A DNA stretch of 64,000 bases from Myxococcales bacterium (GTDB taxonomy: Bacteria; Myxococcota_A; Polyangia; Polyangiales; Polyangiaceae): contig JADKKK010000002.1 of the NCBI GenBank assembly GCA_016720545.1, positions 719,401 to 783,400 of the forward strand. The letters run 5' to 3'. The translations under genes were made by a program, and so were the position numbers. This document shows positions 61,668 through 64,000 of the stretch, one piece after another. The notes beneath the pieces were generated by a model that worked only from the letters and a program-made list of their open reading frames with translations, was not told where the DNA came from and ran no database searches. Each line of letters begins with the position of its first letter. Within the stretch, counting starts at the first letter, position 1.

Positions 61668-63015
61668 ATGGCCGGCGAGACCGGTTCCAACCACCCCCGA
61701 GGGCACGAGCCCGCGGACAAAGTGCGACAACTGCAACGCCGACTCTGTGTCGCAGCCAAGCGGCAACCGGAGCGCCGGTTCCACGCGTTGTACGACCGCA
61801 TCGCGAGGCGTGACGTCCTCGCGGAAGCGTGGAAGCGGGTGAGGCGGAACAAGGGAGCCGCGGGCGTCGATGCCCAGACGATCGCGTCTCTCGAAGAGCA
61901 GGGCGTGGAGCGCTTCCTCGAAGAGCTCCGCGTCGTGCTCCTCGCAGGCAGGTACCGGCCGGCAGCGGTGCTGCGTCGGTACATCCCGAAGGCCGATGGG
62001 AAGAGGCGGCCGCTGGGGATCCCGACGGTCCGGGACCGGGTGGTGCAGATGGCAGCGAAGCTGGTGCTGGAGCCGATCTTCGAGGCGGACTTTCGTCCGT
62101 GCTCGTACGGCTTTCGGCCCCGGCGGAGCGCGACGATGGCCCTGGAGCGCTGAGGAAGCTCGGCGCGAAGGGGGGTCATCATGTGCTCGACGCCGACATC
62201 CGCGACTACTTCGGGAGCATCGACACGACAGGCTGATGAAGCTCGTCGCTCGACGCATCTCGGACCGAAGGGTGCTCAAGCTGCTGCGGCAGTGGCTCAC
62301 GGCGGGCGTGATGGAAGACGGCGTGGTGACGACCCCCTCGCGCGGCACGCCGCAAGGTGGGGTGATCTCTCCGCTTCTGTCGAACATCTACCTGTCCGTG
62401 CTCGACACCGTGTGGGAGAAGCGGTGCGCACATCTGGGCGTGCTGGTTCGCTACGCGGACGACTTCGTCGTGCTGTGCAAGACGAAGCGAGACGTCGACG
62501 AGGCCGAGCGACGCGTGAAGCATGTGCTGACGCGGCTCGGGCTCGAGCTACACCCGGAGAAGACGAGGAAGGTGGACCTCTCCTGGGGCAAGGAGGGTTT
62601 CGACTTCCTCGGTTGTCACCTGCAGAAGCGCATGAGCGGTCCCATCTGGGAGCGAGAAGGCCGAAGGGTCTACTTCCTCCAGCGCTGGCCGAGCGCGCGT
62701 GCGATGAAGCGGGTCCGACAGCGCGTGAAGGAGCTGACCCCGAGGTCACGCTGCCACGAGGATCTGCGCGAGGTCATCGCGCTGCTCAACCCCGTGCTGC
62801 GTGGATGGGGCGGCTACTTCAAGACCGGGAACGCCGCCGTGAAGTTCAACCAGCTCGACTCGTACGTCTATCGGCGTCTCAGGACCTTGCGCGTCAAGCG
62901 CGCGGGCTCTCGGATGAAGGCGGGCGCGTTCGAGAAGTGGACCCGCGACTACTTCACCAAGGGCTTCGGTCTCCACCGACTGCGAGGCACCGTCCAGTAT
63001 CCGGAGGCCGCGTAA
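61668..63015 (+). pseudogene. ltrA: Group II intron maturase (reverse transcriptase), two frameshifts
   Basis: An intron-encoded reverse transcriptase/maturase. From ATG 61668 it reads through RT blocks (LQRRLCVAAKRQPERRFHAL, KADGKRRPLGIPTVRDRVVQ, FRPCSYGFRPRRSATMALE). A stop follows at 62151 after a frameshift; the second frame continues LRKLGAKGGHHVLDADIRDY to 62236. A second shift restores LMKLVARRISDRRVLKLLRQ, the catalytic RYADDFVVLCKTK and the GIIM maturase domain (RGWGGYFKTGNAAVKFNQLD). Adding one G near 62146 and one C near 62224 gives a 449-residue protein. No HNH endonuclease domain is present. Confidence 0.85.
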
Positions 63016-63041
63016 TGCGGCGACACGAGAGACCACCGGTA

Positions 63042-63072
63042 AGCCGTGTGCGGGAAATCCGCACGCACGGTT
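63042..63072 (+). ncRNA. Group II intron domain V catalytic hairpin
   Basis: A 31-nt hairpin with stem arms AGCCGTGTGCGG and GCACGCACGGTT, GAAA tetraloop and AGC at the base, the signature of group II domain V. It confirms the intron call. Confidence 0.85.
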
Positions 63073-63127
63073 TGAACGGGGGTTTTGCATATGGCCACCT
63101 TCGCGTGGCAGAAAGCTGAATCTACCA

Positions 63128-63847
63128 ATGTTTCAGCCAGGCGGCCCTTCGCTCTTCGAGCTCCTCCAGCAGGCGCTCAGCGACACGACCGAAGGGTACG
63201 ACAAGCTCGCACCCAAGTTCGACAAGACCCCGTTCCGCACGCCCGACGCCGTCCTGGAGACGTTCGCGCGGCAAGCGGCGAAGCAGCCCTTCGACGCCGC
63301 GCTCGACGTGTGCTGCGGCACGGGCGCCGCGATGAAGCACCTGCGGCCCTACTGCGGCCGCGTGGTGGGGCTCGACCTGTCACGGGGCATGCTCGACGTG
63401 GCCGAGCGCGAGCTCGCGGCGGAGGCCGGGCGCGCCGAGGTCGAGCTCGTGCAGGGCGACGCGCGCGTCTTGCCCACGCGCTTCCACGGGGCGTTCGACC
63501 TGGTGACCAGCACGGGAGCGTTCGGGCACATCGAGGAGCGCGACGAGCACCGCTTCCTCACCGAGATCCGGAAGGCCTTGAGGCCCGGAGGGCGGTTCGT
63601 GTTCGTCACCGGTGAGGCGCCGCCGATCACGAGCGCGTGGTTCTGGCTCGCGCACGGCTTCAACGCGACCATGCACCTGCGGAACGCGCTGCTGCCGTCG
63701 CGGTTCGTCATGATCTATCTGACGTTCTTGTGGCCCGAGGTGAAGCGCAAGCTCGTGGCGGCGGGGTTCACGGTCGAGGCGCGCCATGGGCTCTTCGCGC
63801 CACCGTACGCCCGCGCCATCTACGTCGAGGCGGTGAGGCGCGAGTGA
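63128..63847 (+). CDS. Class I SAM-dependent methyltransferase
   Basis: The protein is 239 residues. SAM-binding motif I is ALDVCCGTGAAMKHL (residues 58-72), motif II LDLSRGMLDVA, then VQGDARVLP and RKALRPGGRFVFVTGE. The N-terminal TEGYDKLAPKFDKTPFRTPD is typical of small-molecule or quinone/lipid methyltransferases of the UbiE/BchM type. The ATG at 63128 overlaps the intron's 3' end (AAT-G), and only a weak AGAAAG ribosome site lies upstream. Splicing would place another ATG at the junction but one base out of frame with this start as the sequence stands. Confidence 0.85.
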   Translation: MFQPGGPSLFELLQQALSDTTEGYDKLAPKFDKTPFRTPDAVLETFARQAAKQPFDAALDVCCGTGAAMKHLRPYCGRVVGLDLSRGMLDVAERELAAEAGRAEVELVQGDARVLPTRFHGAFDLVTSTGAFGHIEERDEHRFLTEIRKALRPGGRFVFVTGEAPPITSAWFWLAHGFNATMHLRNALLPSRFVMIYLTFLWPEVKRKLVAAGFTVEARHGLFAPPYARAIYVEAVRRE

Positions 63848-64000
63848 CGCGCCCGCGCTCGCCGCCCTCAGGCCCAGACGCGGCTCTCCGGGGGTTCGCG
63901 CAGGGGGGACGCGCGAGCCTGGCCTGCCTCGCCGTGGGCGGCCTCGCGCTGTCCTTCGGCTGCTCGCGCTCGCGGGCGGATCCGGGCGTGACCGCGACGC
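63844..64000 (+). CDS. Lipoprotein, partial at the right edge
   Basis: A GTG overlapping the methyltransferase TGA (GTGA) starts a signal-peptide-like region (LACLAVGGLALSFGC), a lipobox with Cys, followed by SRSRADPG. The gene runs off the window. Function unknown. Confidence 0.65.
   Translation, partial: MTRPRSPPSGPDAALRGFAQGGRASLACLAVGGLALSFGCSRSRADPGVTAT

Larger units (their letters stand above)
61104..63129 (+). mobile_element. Group II intron with degenerate maturase ORF
   Basis: The 5' end GTGCGCC matches the group II GTGYG boundary. About 560 bp of structured non-coding sequence with the GGTGCAAGTCCCG motif precedes the maturase ORF. Domain V is at 63042-63072 (AGCCGTGTGCGG...GCACGCACGGTT with a GAAA loop and AGC triad), then a domain VI hairpin (GCCAC/GTGGC) and a 3' end CTACCAAT. 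The intron sits exactly at the methyltransferase start codon. Boundaries are judged by eye. Confidence 0.8.

Noticed and set aside
61668..63015. Reverse transcriptase as a retron or diversity-generating element
   Set aside because: GIIM maturase domain, GTGYG 5' end and domain V identify a group II intron; no template/variable repeat pair seen.

Overview
The window is high-GC, densely packed bacterial chromosome. It most resembles a Polyangiales-type myxobacterium (Myxococcota). Supporting signs are many lipoproteins with long Asp/Pro/Ala-rich linkers, two proteins with a MYXO-CTERM-like tail (Cys-rich linker, one membrane helix, Arg cluster), a Ser/Thr kinase fused to a PEGA-like domain, an SBBP beta-propeller protein, and frequent GTG starts overlapping the upstream TGA. 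No rRNA, tRNA or CRISPR array was recognised by eye. Species assignment is inference.

Layout. 1-3.5 kb (minus): oleA-oleB-oleC, long-chain olefin biosynthesis; oleC runs off the left edge. 3.7-12.8 kb: an SBBP protein, a GT39-like membrane glycosyltransferase, Maf, an outer-membrane protein, a frameshifted PPC-like protein, YgfZ and a diacylglycerol kinase-family enzyme. 12.9-17.7 kb (plus): an SRPBCC protein, a frameshifted ABC-2 permease, a small membrane protein, then kamDE (lysine 5,6-aminomutase). 17.7-18.0 kb: a 302-bp MITE-like palindromic element. 18-26.3 kb (mostly minus): bfd and bfr, an LptD/OstA-like protein, lipoproteins, aspartate kinase and an acidic hypothetical; a 57-bp REP-like repeat occurs twice. 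26.5-36.5 kb: RimK ligase, enoyl-CoA hydratase, a phosphoesterase, LD-carboxypeptidase, and a translationally coupled run of degenerate M16-like protein, phospholipase D-type synthase and PlsC-type acyltransferase. 36.5-47.6 kb: an LPMO-like secreted protein, DNA glycosylase, anti-sigma-like protein, GNAT-like protein, glyoxalase II, a sulfatase-fold lipoprotein with a Thr nucleophile position, HemW, YhbY, a penicillin-binding-like serine hydrolase and a VWA-like lipoprotein. 47.7-50.7 kb (minus): a three-gene CxxCH protein / lipoprotein / DUF1501 Tat protein cluster. 50.9-56.1 kb: a PQQ-like propeller lipoprotein and a B12-dependent ribonucleotide reductase. 56.2-60.9 kb (minus): Ser/Thr kinase, TPR/PEGA protein and Peripla_BP_6 lipoprotein, all overlapping by 4 nt. 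61.1-63.1 kb: a group II intron with a twice-frameshifted maturase, sitting at the start codon of a SAM methyltransferase. The window ends inside a lipoprotein gene.

Two enzymes here need adenosylcobalamin (KamDE and NrdJ). Much of the rest is envelope biology: LPS assembly, phospholipid synthesis, murein recycling and lipoproteins. Four single-site frameshifts interrupt otherwise well-formed proteins. Three are exactly consistent with one missing base, which suggests residual sequencing indels at least as much as natural decay.
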